Shown: piece by piece, positions 22,647-31,240 of the stretch
How positions within the stretch are numbered: position 1 is the stretch's first letter
How the letters are laid out: each line of letters begins with the position of its first letter
Position numbers and translations under genes: made by a program
The notes under the pieces: generated by a model
What the model was told of the DNA's origin: nothing
The model's database searches: none
What the model saw: the letters and a program-made list of their open reading frames with translations, nothing else
Source: JAICLK01 sp963742655
Lineage (GTDB): Bacteria > Patescibacteriota > Saccharimonadia > Saccharimonadales > UBA4665
DNA: 64,000 bases
Direction of reading: 5' to 3'
NCBI GenBank assembly: GCA_963742655.1
Contig: CAVUMM010000005.1
Location: 248,001-312,000 of the forward strand

Positions 22647-25292
22647 ATGAAGCTACCAAAGGTCTACGAGCCAAGCCAGTACGAATCTGACATCTACGCG
22701 CTATGGGAAAAGAGTGGAGCTTTCATCGCTGTCCCAGAAAGTAAAAAGCCGCATTTTTCTATCAGCATGCCGCCACCGAATGAAACCGGTACGCTTAGCC
22801 TCGGGCATGCGTTATTTCTGACGCTGCAAGATATCATGGCTCGCCACGCCCGTCAACAGGGAAAAGATGTGCTCTGGCTGCCCGGCACTGATCACGCCGC
22901 CTTGCCTGTAAACGCCATCATCGAAAAGCAATTGGCCGAAGAGGGAACCAACAAACACGCGATCGGTCGTGATGCATTTTTAGAGCGTACGCGTACATTT
23001 GTGGGCAATAGCCGCAATACCATGCTCGGTCAGATGCGCGCCATGGGTGCGAGTGCCGACTGGACCCGGTTGCGCTACACCTTGGACGACGCGCTAAATC
23101 GGTGTGTTAACGAAACGTTTGTAAAAATGTATAACGACGGGCTGATTTACCGCGGCCATCGAATCGTTAACTGGGATCCAAATCTGGAAACCAACGTATC
23201 TGATGACGAAGTTGTGTACGCGCAAGAAAAAGGCAAATTCTACACCTTTAAATATGGTCCATTCGAAATTGGCACCGCCCGTCCTGAAACCAAATTCGGC
23301 GACAAATACGTAGTAATGCACCCTGATGATAAGCGGTACGCAAAATACAAGCATGGCGATACCATTGAAGTTGAATGGATTAATGGCAAGATAATCGCCA
23401 CGATAATCAAAGACGAAGCGGTCGACCCAACCTTTGGCACCGGCGTTATGACGATCACGCCGTGGCATAGTCTGGTGGATTTTGAAATTGCCGAGCGCCA
23501 CAACCTCGACAAAGAGCAGATCATCGATTTTCACGGTAAGCTTTTGCCTATCGCCGGCGAGTTTGCCGGCATGCCGATTCAGGAGGCCCGACCGAAAATT
23601 GTCGAGAAGCTAAAAGGGAAGGGGCTTTTGGTTTCTGTAGACGATAATTACATGCACAACGTTGCCATCAACGACCGCGGCAAAGGTGTTATCGAGCCGC
23701 AAATTCGCCTGCAGTGGTTCGTCGATGTAAACAAACCGGTTGTGGACTGGAAAGGCAAGCGGCGCAGCCTGAAAGAAGTAATGCAAAAAGTTGTGCGCGA
23801 CGGCGACATCCGTATTATGCCGGAGCGTTTCGAGAAGATTTATTTCCACTGGATAGATAACCTGCGTGATTGGTGCATTAGCCGCCAAATCTGGTGGGGG
23901 CACCGTATTCCGGTGTGGTATCGCAAGCATACGGACGGCAGGGAAGAAACGTTTGTGGGTGTGCAGCCGCCGGTTGACGACCAAAGTGAAGGATGGAACC
24001 AGTGGGAGCAGGATCCGGACACGCTCGACACGTGGTTCAGCTCGGCGTTATGGACCTGGAGCACGCTTATCGACCCCGAATTAGCCGAAGATTACGCTTT
24101 GTCGCTCGACGATATATTGAAACGAAGCGTCGATTTTCAAACATACCATCCGACGACCGTCATGGAAACAGGTTGGGACATATTGTTCTTTTGGGTAGCA
24201 CGCATGATTTTGTCGACCACCTACGCCACCGGCCAAATCCCGTTCAAAGACGTTTATCTTCACGGCATGGTCCGCGCCGAAGACGGCAAAAAGATGAGTA
24301 AAAGCCGCCCGGAGTCAATCATTGATCCGCTCACTGTCATTCCGAAATACGGCACCGACGCGCTGCGTATGGCGCTTATCATGGGCGTATCCCCGGGCAA
24401 CGATCAAAACTGGGGCTGGGGCAAGATTGAGGCCAATCGTAATTTCTGTAATAAAATGTGGAATATTGCCCGCTACATCGAAGGCAAGGTAGGAGAGAAT
24501 TACCGCGAACGTCAGCCAGAGCCCAAAACGACCGCCGATCATTGGATATTGACTAAATTACAACATATTTCAGAGACCATTTCTGCTGATTTGAACAATT
24601 ACGGATTCGCCGAAGCCTACGAATCCCTCTACCATTTCGTGTGGGACGATTTTGCCGATTGGTATATCGAGGCATCGAAGGCCGCGCCGAATGCGCCGCT
24701 GCTGGCATTTTGCCTGGAAGCCGTACTGAAACTGGCGCATCCGTTCGCGCCATTTGTCACTGAGACTATTTGGCAAACGCTCGCCTGGGAAGGCAAGACA
24801 TTGCTGGCATCGAGCTTATGGCCGGTAATCCCGGACGCAGACTGTCATGCTAGCGAGCAATTCGAGGAAATCAAAACGATTGTCACCGAAGTACGCTTCA
24901 TCGTGAAAGCGCTCGGCGTCCGCAATGTACGCCTGAGCTATAGCGCCGATTTATTCGTGCACCAAAACGCCGAGCTCATTCGTCAACTTAGCCGGATTAA
25001 AGAAGTCGTTGAAAGTTCCGACGGGAAGAGCGGCGTTCGTCTGACGCAAACCGCCCATAACGCCTGGCTCGACATCGATCCGGAAATGGCCCAAAAATAC
25101 GCGGATGAGCTTTCCGCAAAGCGCGATGCCGCCGAAACGGCAATCGGCCAGCTAAAGGCCCGCCTCGCAAACAAGGCCTACATCGAGAACGCTCCGGAGC
25201 ATATCGTTGAGCAAACCAAAATGCATCTGAAAGAGGCCGAGGAACTGATGTTCAAAATTGAGGCAGAACAAAAACGATTCAGCAGCGTTTAA
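22647..25292 (+). CDS. valS: Valyl-tRNA synthetase
   Basis: Charges tRNA-Val and edits mischarged Thr. The 881 residues are of normal length. The class I core starts PPPNETGTLSLGHALFLTL (~43-61): the first His of the HIGH-type motif is Ser (SLGH instead of HMGH or HLGH). KMSKS is intact in DGKKMSKSRPESI. The editing domain (~200-340), DWCISRQIWWGHRIPVWY, the tRNA anticodon-binding domain and a C-terminal coiled coil (~820-881) are all present. GGGAGGAAGGCA precedes the ATG. Ordinary catalysis is expected, but the Ser change is worth checking. Confidence 0.96.
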   Translation: MKLPKVYEPSQYESDIYALWEKSGAFIAVPESKKPHFSISMPPPNETGTLSLGHALFLTLQDIMARHARQQGKDVLWLPGTDHAALPVNAIIEKQLAEEGTNKHAIGRDAFLERTRTFVGNSRNTMLGQMRAMGASADWTRLRYTLDDALNRCVNETFVKMYNDGLIYRGHRIVNWDPNLETNVSDDEVVYAQEKGKFYTFKYGPFEIGTARPETKFGDKYVVMHPDDKRYAKYKHGDTIEVEWINGKIIATIIKDEAVDPTFGTGVMTITPWHSLVDFEIAERHNLDKEQIIDFHGKLLPIAGEFAGMPIQEARPKIVEKLKGKGLLVSVDDNYMHNVAINDRGKGVIEPQIRLQWFVDVNKPVVDWKGKRRSLKEVMQKVVRDGDIRIMPERFEKIYFHWIDNLRDWCISRQIWWGHRIPVWYRKHTDGREETFVGVQPPVDDQSEGWNQWEQDPDTLDTWFSSALWTWSTLIDPELAEDYALSLDDILKRSVDFQTYHPTTVMETGWDILFFWVARMILSTTYATGQIPFKDVYLHGMVRAEDGKKMSKSRPESIIDPLTVIPKYGTDALRMALIMGVSPGNDQNWGWGKIEANRNFCNKMWNIARYIEGKVGENYRERQPEPKTTADHWILTKLQHISETISADLNNYGFAEAYESLYHFVWDDFADWYIEASKAAPNAPLLAFCLEAVLKLAHPFAPFVTETIWQTLAWEGKTLLASSLWPVIPDADCHASEQFEEIKTIVTEVRFIVKALGVRNVRLSYSADLFVHQNAELIRQLSRIKEVVESSDGKSGVRLTQTAHNAWLDIDPEMAQKYADELSAKRDAAETAIGQLKARLANKAYIENAPEHIVEQTKMHLKEAEELMFKIEAEQKRFSSV

Positions 25293-25311
25293 AACCGCAT
25301 TGCGCTATTGC

Positions 25312-25339
25312 TTGATAAGCAGCGGATTCTATGTAATAA
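25312..25339 (+). promoter_or_regulatory. Promoter of the secreted-protein gene
   Basis: TTGATA and TAATAA(T) with a 16-17-base spacer, 43 bases before the GTG start. Confidence 0.5.
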
Positions 25340-25381
25340 TCGCCCATCATCTATATAAGGGGCGGGGAGAGGTGTATTATC

Positions 25382-25780
25382 GTGCACAAATTACAAATTA
25401 AAAAATTGCGGACCACCGCCGTTGCGGTAATCGTGACTGTCGGTTTTGCGCTAGCCGGCGTGTTCGCCAGTGTCGCACCTGCATCAGCGGCTGCTGGAAA
25501 TGTGAATATCACATTCGGCAACTGGCACTGCCCGCAAGGCGGAAGCGTGATTTATATCAACGGAGCAACTGTAAACCCGGCCGGTTACGGTACGTATAAC
25601 GTCCGGGGGAACAAGGCGAGTATATTTGTGTGGCTAAATACGCGCGATACTGTTTACGCAACCGTAACATGCCACTATCAACCGCATTGGTACATGCCAT
25701 GGTATTGGATAAATGTGCCTGTTAGCATTTACGGCGAAAGTTTCTGGCCTTCATACGCCGGTCAGAATTTCGGTCTCTAA
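25382..25780 (+). CDS. Small secreted protein of unknown function
   Basis: It encodes 132 residues with a classical signal peptide: basic start HKLQIKKLRTT, hydrophobic VAVIVTVGFALAGVFA, cleavage after ASAAA (~residue 38). The mature ~95 residues are rich in Trp, Tyr and Asn (HWYMPWYWINVPVSIYGESF), beta-like, with two Cys (CPQGG and VTCHY) that could form one disulphide. GTG start with GGGGAGAGG upstream. It has its own promoter and terminator, so it is a single-gene unit, probably an adhesin or surface factor, but no family is recognised. Confidence 0.75.
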   Translation: MHKLQIKKLRTTAVAVIVTVGFALAGVFASVAPASAAAGNVNITFGNWHCPQGGSVIYINGATVNPAGYGTYNVRGNKASIFVWLNTRDTVYATVTCHYQPHWYMPWYWINVPVSIYGESFWPSYAGQNFGL

Positions 25781-25802
25781 AAGCTTAATTCGGCAAAACA
25801 AG

Positions 25803-25830
25803 AGGTTCGCTTTAACAGCGAACCTTTTTT
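25803..25830 (+). terminator. Rho-independent terminator
   Basis: AGGTTCGCT and AGCGAACCT, 5-base loop, then T6. It ends the secreted-protein gene. Confidence 0.88.
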
Positions 25831-25844
25831 ACGCGATAAAAACT

Positions 25845-26702
25845 CTATTCGGCCGGTTCGAGGGCGGCGTGGACACGGGCGACCGCATCGGTCACGCGAG
25901 AATCGTCAAACCACAGCACGCGCCAGCCGAAGCGCTCGGCAGCCATCAGGTTAGCTCGCGAATCATCTATAAGCAAGATTTCTTTCGGTTCGACGCCGGC
26001 TTTTTCGAAAGCAATATGGAAAATCTCCGGCTCCGGTTTGATAGCCCCGACTTTGGACGAGTCTATGATCGAGTCGTACGGGACATTGGGCAGTAAACCG
26101 CGGGCAAGCATGGCATCGACAAAACCGGGCATCGTGTTGGTAAGCAGGCCGACGTGATAGTTCTCGCCGGCCCAAGTTACTAACTCCTGCATTTTTTCGA
26201 CCGGCTCAATCGCCTCGAGATAACACGTCATCCAATCGACCGAAGGCAAATGGAGCTGCTTCGCAAGCGATGCGTTGAAGTCGTCCAAACTTATATCGCC
26301 GCGGCATACGGCGTCATTGTAGTGCCAGTAGGTGCTTTCTACCACGTCCAGCTGCTCTGAACTCTCTTGGGCCAGCCTGGTGAAGGCCTGCTGGAAAAAA
26401 TGTACCAAGCAGCCGTTCATATCAAAGTAGACGAAACGCACGCCGCTTTTTGATACTTTTTTGGGCAGGGCAGGCGGTTTGGCAATGGCCAAGCCCAGAA
26501 GTGAATCCAGCGACACGCCCAGCGCCGTCGCGATAGTTTGCACGGTGAAAATGGATGGCGACTTAATGGCGCCGCGCTCAATCTTGGCCAGCGTGGAATA
26601 ACTCAGGTTGGCCTTATGGCACAACATCTGTTGCGTCAAACCCGCCGTTTGGCGGGCCACCTGAAGGCGTTTGCCTAAACTTTTCTCGTCCAAAGCACTC
26701 AC
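25845..26702 (-). CDS. XRE-type HTH fused to a HAD-like hydrolase
   Basis: A 285-residue fusion. An N-terminal Cro/C1-type HTH (~5-62: LGKRLQVARQTAGLTQQMLC, LSYSTLAKIERGAIKSPS) is followed by a HAD domain (~85-285). HAD motif I is FVYFDMNGCLV, with the nucleophile Asp but Asn in the second, normally acidic, position; motif II is LLTNTM, the motif III Lys is in GAIKPEPEIF, and motif IV is LLIDDS. It probably senses or acts on a small phosphorylated ligand and binds DNA. The inverted repeat at 26737-26776 is the likely operator. The start is unclear: GTG 26702 is used; a TTG at 26744 would fall inside that repeat. Confidence 0.8.
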   Translation of the reverse strand: MSALDEKSLGKRLQVARQTAGLTQQMLCHKANLSYSTLAKIERGAIKSPSIFTVQTIATALGVSLDSLLGLAIAKPPALPKKVSKSGVRFVYFDMNGCLVHFFQQAFTRLAQESSEQLDVVESTYWHYNDAVCRGDISLDDFNASLAKQLHLPSVDWMTCYLEAIEPVEKMQELVTWAGENYHVGLLTNTMPGFVDAMLARGLLPNVPYDSIIDSSKVGAIKPEPEIFHIAFEKAGVEPKEILLIDDSRANLMAAERFGWRVLWFDDSRVTDAVARVHAALEPAE

Positions 26703-26736
26703 GAACGTCGTGCCCCACCAATACTCATAGCCATAT

Positions 26737-26776
26737 CGTACCAATTATCACAATAAATTAAAAGCGAATTGGTACG
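26737..26776. promoter_or_regulatory. Inverted-repeat operator before the XRE-HAD gene
   Basis: CGTACCAATT and AATTGGTACG, 10-bp perfect arms with a 20-base spacer, and looser ACCAAT copies on either side. Autoregulation by the HTH fusion is inferred from position. Confidence 0.6.
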
Positions 26777-26782
26777 AAACGG

Positions 26783-26959
26783 CTACCAATGTAGGACGTA
26801 TTTGAGTAGCGTAAGTATTACGATAAACCCGATTAAAGCAGTTACCGCGCCGCCAATAAGGCTGCTCTGGGTGTTGTTGGTGCTTTTCATCAATTTACTA
26901 TACGTCCAAGTTCCCAGACCGACAGCAAATATGAACGCGGTTGCACCATCACCAAGCAT
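26783..26959 (-). CDS. Small two-helix membrane protein
   Basis: It encodes 58 residues, starting MLGDGATAFIFAVGLGTW; two hydrophobic helices (~5-20 and ~35-54) separated by a polar loop KSTNNTQSS. No family is recognised. The ATG at 26959 is preferred to an upstream in-frame start that would run into the HIT gene. It lies 31 bases after the HIT gene stop. Confidence 0.6.
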   Translation of the reverse strand: MLGDGATAFIFAVGLGTWTYSKLMKSTNNTQSSLIGGAVTALIGFIVILTLLKYVLHW

Positions 26960-26990
26960 ATTAAGTATTGTACCTTGTTTGCTTATGCTA

Positions 26991-27386
26991 TTAAAATGCG
27001 AGCTTGGCCGCCATCTTTGCCAGTTCGGCATGATCGGGTTCGGAAGTCATGTCAGGCTCCTTGCGATATTCCTTGCCGGTGTCGATGGGGAAGAGTTTGA
27101 CGTGCACATGCGGGACGTCCAGCCCCTCAACCTGAATACCGATGCGTCTTTTATCAGGAAAAGCGTCTCGCAGCCGCGCCGCGACTTTGCGGACGGCCGC
27201 CCAAAGCGCCTGAAAATCTTCGTCTGATAAATCAAAAAATGTTTCTGCTTGCGTTTTGGTAACAACGAGCGTCATACCCGGCCGCACCGGATGAATGTCC
27301 AGAAACGCAAACGTCTTGTCATCCTCGTATATCTTGTGGCAGGGAATTTCCCCCTTGATAATTTTGGTAAAAATCGAATCTTCCAT
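26991..27386 (-). CDS. HIT-family nucleotide hydrolase/transferase
   Basis: A 131-residue cytoplasmic protein with the histidine triad HVHVKLFP (~93-100), preceded by the family N-terminus EDSIFTKIIKGEIPCHKIYED and LDIHPVRPGMTLVV. HIT proteins of this branch hydrolyse purine nucleoside phosphoramidates or dinucleoside polyphosphates. It is of normal length and starts at the ATG at 27386. It lies 12 bases behind a small membrane-protein gene. Confidence 0.93.
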   Translation of the reverse strand: MEDSIFTKIIKGEIPCHKIYEDDKTFAFLDIHPVRPGMTLVVTKTQAETFFDLSDEDFQALWAAVRKVAARLRDAFPDKRRIGIQVEGLDVPHVHVKLFPIDTGKEYRKEPDMTSEPDHAELAKMAAKLAF

Positions 27387-27398
27387 TGCGTATAACCC

Positions 27399-27623
27399 CT
27401 AAGCAGTCGGTTTATTCAGGGCTGAGCGGGCGACAAAATAGTACACGATCGCGACTATTGGATGTATCAAAAACATGCCCAGGCACCACAAAATTTTTTC
27501 GGTGTCCGTTAGCCGAGGATTACGGATAGCGTCCACGAACATTATGATTTCAAAGACAACTACGGCAATAGCAATGATAACGAAGAACATTATGATTGCC
27601 ATGCCCGCTGCTCCAACTATCAT
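27399..27623 (-). CDS. Small membrane protein, PLD-nuclease N-terminal-like
   Basis: It encodes 74 residues with two transmembrane helices: IIMFFVIIAIAVVVFEIIMF (~9-28) and LGMFLIHPIVAIVYYF (~48-63), joined by VDAIRNPRLTDTEKILW. The D-x-x-K-x-x-W linker pattern is that of the short PLDc_N membrane module. It probably shares a message with the HIT gene. Confidence 0.65.
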   Translation of the reverse strand: MIVGAAGMAIIMFFVIIAIAVVVFEIIMFVDAIRNPRLTDTEKILWCLGMFLIHPIVAIVYYFVARSALNKPTA

Positions 27624-27730
27624 GGTTATACTATATCATGCGGTACGCGAGTGGTCGCACCCCTGGGCCGAAGTTTACAGGGCGGGCCGAACTGTGGTTA
27701 ACTTTAGGCTTAAAAAGAATTGCGGATAAG

Positions 27731-28720
27731 ATGGAAAAAATTTCTACCGATATACCTTCGGAAGTTCCGTTCGAGCGTGTTCTGGTGGTAGTCAATCCGG
27801 TGAGTACACACATAAGGCGGGCCCGGATAATGATTGCTGAACTGCGCCTACTTGCCGGCAATTGGCCGATTGACATCATCGAAACTTCTGCAGCTGGCCA
27901 TGCCGCAAACGTCGCGCTTTTGGACAGCAAGGCTTCCGTTTTGGGGCCTCGGACATTAATATGCATCGCAGCAGGCGATGGAACGATTAACGCGATCGTC
28001 GAAGCGTTGGTGATGGGCAGAAAATTGTCTCCGGAGGCTCGGCAGACACCGATATTGCCGCTCTGGGGCGGAAATGCCAATGACCTAGCCTGGATACTAA
28101 ACGGGCCAGCCGGCAGTGCCTCGCTTAGCACGATTCTGAAGCACGGAAAATCCGTACCAATTTTGCCAATGCTCGTACGCATGGCATTCAAGGGCGGCAG
28201 TAGCCAGACATATGTCGCCGCTTGCACAGCAAGTTTTGGCGCCACGGCGCGAGTTATGCAGAATATCAACAGTGCGCGTCACCGCCAGAGTAAATTGCAT
28301 CGCATTCCTGGCGGAAGATTCCTGAAAGAGGCAAGCACGGGTTGGGGCGCGGCGATGAAATCACCGACTTTCGCGGTAGAAGAGCAGGGAACATCAAAAA
28401 ATATATACGAATATTCCTATGCCAAGGGTTCTCGCATGGCCAAATATTATCACTTGCCAGTGCGCTTAAGTGACGATTGCTTTTATAACGATACTATCGA
28501 AGGTAAGCGTTTCTTCCTGACTGCTACCGCGCTGTCCCTTTCGTTTAAGCGGCGGCTGAAAAATAATGCGCTACGCAAACGAATGACGTTTATGCTTCGC
28601 GAAGGTACATGGGCGCAATTTGACGGCGAATCCGTTATGGTTAAAGCTGGCACCAGTGTCACGGTCGAGCTTAGCAAGCAACCCTTTTACGCTGTAAGTA
28701 CTGTCTTGGACGAAAACTAA
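27731..28720 (+). CDS. Diacylglycerol kinase / lipid kinase catalytic-domain protein
   Basis: A 329-residue DAGK-type kinase, likely phosphorylating a lipid. The nucleotide-binding features are VVVNPVSTHIRRA (~19-31), CIAAGDGTINAIVEAL (~79-94) and LPLWGGNANDLAW (~115-127). The C-terminal half has the beta-sandwich with SFGATARVMQNI, and a late FDGESVMVKAG replaces the common DGE motif region, with Asp-Gly-Glu present. The ATG at 27731 is preferred because homology begins there. Its stop overlaps that of the convergent HAD gene by 4 bases, leaving no terminator. Confidence 0.85.
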   Translation: MEKISTDIPSEVPFERVLVVVNPVSTHIRRARIMIAELRLLAGNWPIDIIETSAAGHAANVALLDSKASVLGPRTLICIAAGDGTINAIVEALVMGRKLSPEARQTPILPLWGGNANDLAWILNGPAGSASLSTILKHGKSVPILPMLVRMAFKGGSSQTYVAACTASFGATARVMQNINSARHRQSKLHRIPGGRFLKEASTGWGAAMKSPTFAVEEQGTSKNIYEYSYAKGSRMAKYYHLPVRLSDDCFYNDTIEGKRFFLTATALSLSFKRRLKNNALRKRMTFMLREGTWAQFDGESVMVKAGTSVTVELSKQPFYAVSTVLDEN

Positions 28721-29397
28721 ACTTTGTTAGGTGCGAGCTCGAAATCTTTTGCGACACGGTCAAAGCTCGTAAGCACGCGGTCCGCCTTATCAGTGACACT
28801 TGGCCGATTCACATTTTCAATATATGCCCAAAATTCATCGGCTGCGCCAGATTCTCGGATTTCATAATCGGTGTAGCCATCGCCAATCACAATAATCGGG
28901 CGGGGGAGGGAAAGCGCCTCGACCTGCCGGACTTTTCCGCCGGCCTGTCCGACCATGCGGGTTTTGTCAAAACCGATGATTTTGCCGGTATCATCATACA
29001 AAAATTTATTTGCCAAAACGTGATCAGCCGGTATGCCGAGCCGCGCAACGACCGGCACGACGCATTCCTCGAACGCGCCGGACAGCACGTAGATTCTGTC
29101 GCGGTTGTTCTGAAACCAATTCTTATGCTCTTGAACGGACGGCGTGATGTCATGCGACAATTGAGCAACTAAAGGCGCCAGAATGCTTTTGTGCGCGCCA
29201 AAAAGTTGCAGTCGCCGCTGCAATGATACATCAAACGGCAGCGTGCCGGCCATCCCTTGATTGGTAATAGCCTGAAGCTCAGCCATCACAACTTCGCGGT
29301 CAGGACGATCCTTGAGCGCCATACGAGCCAATTCCTCGAGCGTTTCGCTGCGAATGATCGTGCTGTCGAAATCAATGATATATGTTGGCTGCTTCAT
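28717..29397 (-). CDS. HAD-superfamily phosphatase, SerB-like (HAD-IB)
   Basis: A 226-residue phosphatase. Motif I is IIDFDSTII (~7-15), motif II is VLSGAF (~120-125), the motif III Lys lies in GKVRQV and motif IV is VIGDGYTDYE (~177-186). Serine phosphate is the usual substrate of this subgroup. The GDGYTD form and length fit phosphoserine phosphatase, but other phosphomonoesters are possible. The ATG at 29397 is the natural start. Confidence 0.85.
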   Translation of the reverse strand: MKQPTYIIDFDSTIIRSETLEELARMALKDRPDREVVMAELQAITNQGMAGTLPFDVSLQRRLQLFGAHKSILAPLVAQLSHDITPSVQEHKNWFQNNRDRIYVLSGAFEECVVPVVARLGIPADHVLANKFLYDDTGKIIGFDKTRMVGQAGGKVRQVEALSLPRPIIVIGDGYTDYEIRESGAADEFWAYIENVNRPSVTDKADRVLTSFDRVAKDFELAPNKV

Positions 29398-29502
29398 TTT
29401 TAGTCTACCCTCTGATGTTTGAACAATTAATAACTAACGGCCACATTCGCGTTTATGCCGGAGCACATCCTCTATAGTCCCGAAATATCAGGACGACGGA
29501 GC

Positions 29503-29593
<91 letters not shown>

Positions 29594-29803
29594 AATTGCC
29601 CTATTGTATCAGATTAGATTTACTGGCGAGAGACTGGCATAAAAACTAACCATGTGCTAAAATTACCCCTGTTGCAAACTGCGATTGAATTTTTACAAGA
29701 TCCTTTGGGGGTTGGCTGCGAATAAATATTATTTTATTCAGCGAAACCGTCCATCATTGAAAATTGTGAATTGTAAATTGATAATTGCTTTTGCTTCGCA
29801 AAA

Positions 29804-29880
29804 GCGCGTGTAGCTCAGCTGGATAGAGCGTTGGCTTGCGGAGCCAAAGGTCGTAGGTTCGAATCCTGCCACGCGTACCA
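29804..29880 (+). tRNA. tRNA-Arg (anticodon GCG)
   Basis: A 77-base tRNA including CCA. Acceptor GCGCGTG pairs with CACGCGT (first pair G-U), D arm GCTCAGCTGGATAGAGC, anticodon stem TTGGC/GCCAA with loop TTGCGGA (anticodon GCG, reading CGC and CGU), T arm AGGTTCGAATCCT. Most bacteria use ACG, deaminated to ICG, for this box. Its 3' end is the apparent integration site of the island at 29882-31338. Confidence 0.95.
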
Positions 29881-30100
29881 AACAGGAATATAACTATGAC
29901 AAAACAGAGGTAGATATTGCCTCTGTTTTTGTTTATGTTAAATTAATTGATTTCGTTAACACCTTAGTCTGGGTACGAATCCTGCTTGGCGGCACCTAAA
30001 CGACTCACTTTGCGTTAGAACCACCGCCCAAATAAGCCGAGGGCGCTACATGCTCTCAGTAGATTGCGAAATCTACTGAGAACGTAATCTACGAGTATGC

Positions 30101-30140
30101 GACATACGATGCGACATAGTAATTTACCAGTTGACATAGA
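30101..30140 (+). repeat. 40-base direct repeat, left copy (promoter of the island gene)
   Basis: It matches 31201-31240 at 31 of 40 positions without gaps. It contains GACATA three times (30101, 30113, 30133); the last overlaps the -35 box. It may be the binding site of the island's own wHTH protein. Confidence 0.75.
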
Positions 30141-30159
30141 AAAACAAATCTGATAATAT
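30131..30159 (+). promoter_or_regulatory. Consensus promoter, leaderless start
   Basis: TTGACA, 17 bases, TAATAT; only 6 bases separate the -10 from the ATG at 30166, so transcription should begin at or next to the start codon. Confidence 0.7.
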
Positions 30160-30165
30160 TTCATT

Positions 30166-31197
30166 ATGACGATCCAAGAAATTGTACTCTCGGTTGCTCG
30201 CGACAAGAGGGTCTTCAAAGCTTCAGACGTAAGTCAGAAAGCCACTAGCTACTCGCGCCAATACATCAGCAAAACTATAAGCGACATGGTTGAAAAGGGG
30301 CAGCTATTCCGAGAGGGTTCAGGAAGATGGTCAACCTATGCATTGCCAGAGTACCAAGAATACTTGGGGCATCGAATCAGAAAGCATTTAAACCTGTCGG
30401 GGCTTAAAGAACATGAAGTGCTCGATGATATCATGAGAGCCAGCGTCGTTCTGAAACAAGTTCCCGAGAATATTAAAAGCATATTTAATTATGCATTTTC
30501 GGAAATGCTAAATAATGCAATTGACCATTCGAAATCGGAAAGCGCTGATATTACTGTAGTAGAAGATGACCGGCACGTGTTGCGGTTCATCGTAAAAGAC
30601 AGCGGTGTCGGTGTTTTCAAAAACGTAATGCAACAACGGAACCTTAAGTCTGAACTAGAGGCAATACAAGATCTTCTCAAAGGGAAAACTACAACAGCAC
30701 CTCAAGCACACTCGGGTGAAGGAATATTCTTTACTTCTCGTGTCGCCGACATTTTCACTCTAGATAGCTACAATTTAAGGCTTCGCGTCGACAATTTGAT
30801 AAATGATGTTTTTATTGAAGAGTTGCCTGCAGATAAGCCCGTAAAAGGTACTAGGGTGACATTTCAAATCAGTACGATAACAAAAAAGCATTTAAATGAA
30901 GTGTTCAAGCAATTCCAAGCAGACCCGGAGGTACCGGCATTCGATAAAACAGAAATTCTTCTTAAACTTTATATTTTGGGGACTGTATATGTTTCTCGCT
31001 CTCAAGCAAGGAGAGTTTTGGCGGGTCTAGAAAAGTTCAAGACTATTATTTTAGACTTTAATGGCGTTCCGACCATTGGGCAGGCATTTGCTGACGAGAT
31101 ATTTCGTGTATTCAAAAATGCGCATCCAGACATAGAAGTAAAGACCATAAACATGAACGAGGCCGTCAACTTCATGGTCCAACGGTCTCAAGCATAA
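30166..31197 (+). CDS. wHTH - GHKL ATPase - STAS-like (DUF4325) regulator
   Basis: A 343-residue protein combining three parts. A winged HTH (~1-65: FKASDVSQKATSYSRQYISK, SGRWSTYAL) is followed by a GHKL/HATPase domain (~95-235: N-box FSEMLNNAIDHSKS, G1 KDSGVGVF, G2 HSGEGIFFTSR) and a C-terminal STAS-like DUF4325 domain (~280-343: IILDFNGVPTIGQAFADEIF). There is no phospho-acceptor His domain, so it is not a classical sensor kinase; an anti-sigma-like or self-contained switch is more likely. It is expressed from a leaderless promoter inside a repeat that recurs just after its stop. It is the sole gene of the island, which is suggestive of a defence or selfish function, but none is proven. Confidence 0.85.
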   Translation: MTIQEIVLSVARDKRVFKASDVSQKATSYSRQYISKTISDMVEKGQLFREGSGRWSTYALPEYQEYLGHRIRKHLNLSGLKEHEVLDDIMRASVVLKQVPENIKSIFNYAFSEMLNNAIDHSKSESADITVVEDDRHVLRFIVKDSGVGVFKNVMQQRNLKSELEAIQDLLKGKTTTAPQAHSGEGIFFTSRVADIFTLDSYNLRLRVDNLINDVFIEELPADKPVKGTRVTFQISTITKKHLNEVFKQFQADPEVPAFDKTEILLKLYILGTVYVSRSQARRVLAGLEKFKTIILDFNGVPTIGQAFADEIFRVFKNAHPDIEVKTINMNEAVNFMVQRSQA

Positions 31198-31200
31198 GTC

Positions 31201-31240
31201 GACATACAACAAGACATAGTAACTTTCATGTTGACGTAGA
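31201..31240 (+). repeat. 40-base direct repeat, right copy
   Basis: It begins 3 bases after the island gene stop and reproduces GACATAC, GACATAGT and TTGACGTAGA of the left copy with 9 mismatches in 40. The promoter part has decayed (no good -10). Confidence 0.75.

Noticed and set aside
29972..29997. Second tRNA after tRNA-Arg
   Set aside because: Only a T-arm-like stretch (GGTACGAATCCTGC) and an end like GGCGGCACC are present; no acceptor, D or anticodon arms. It is treated as an attachment-site remnant.
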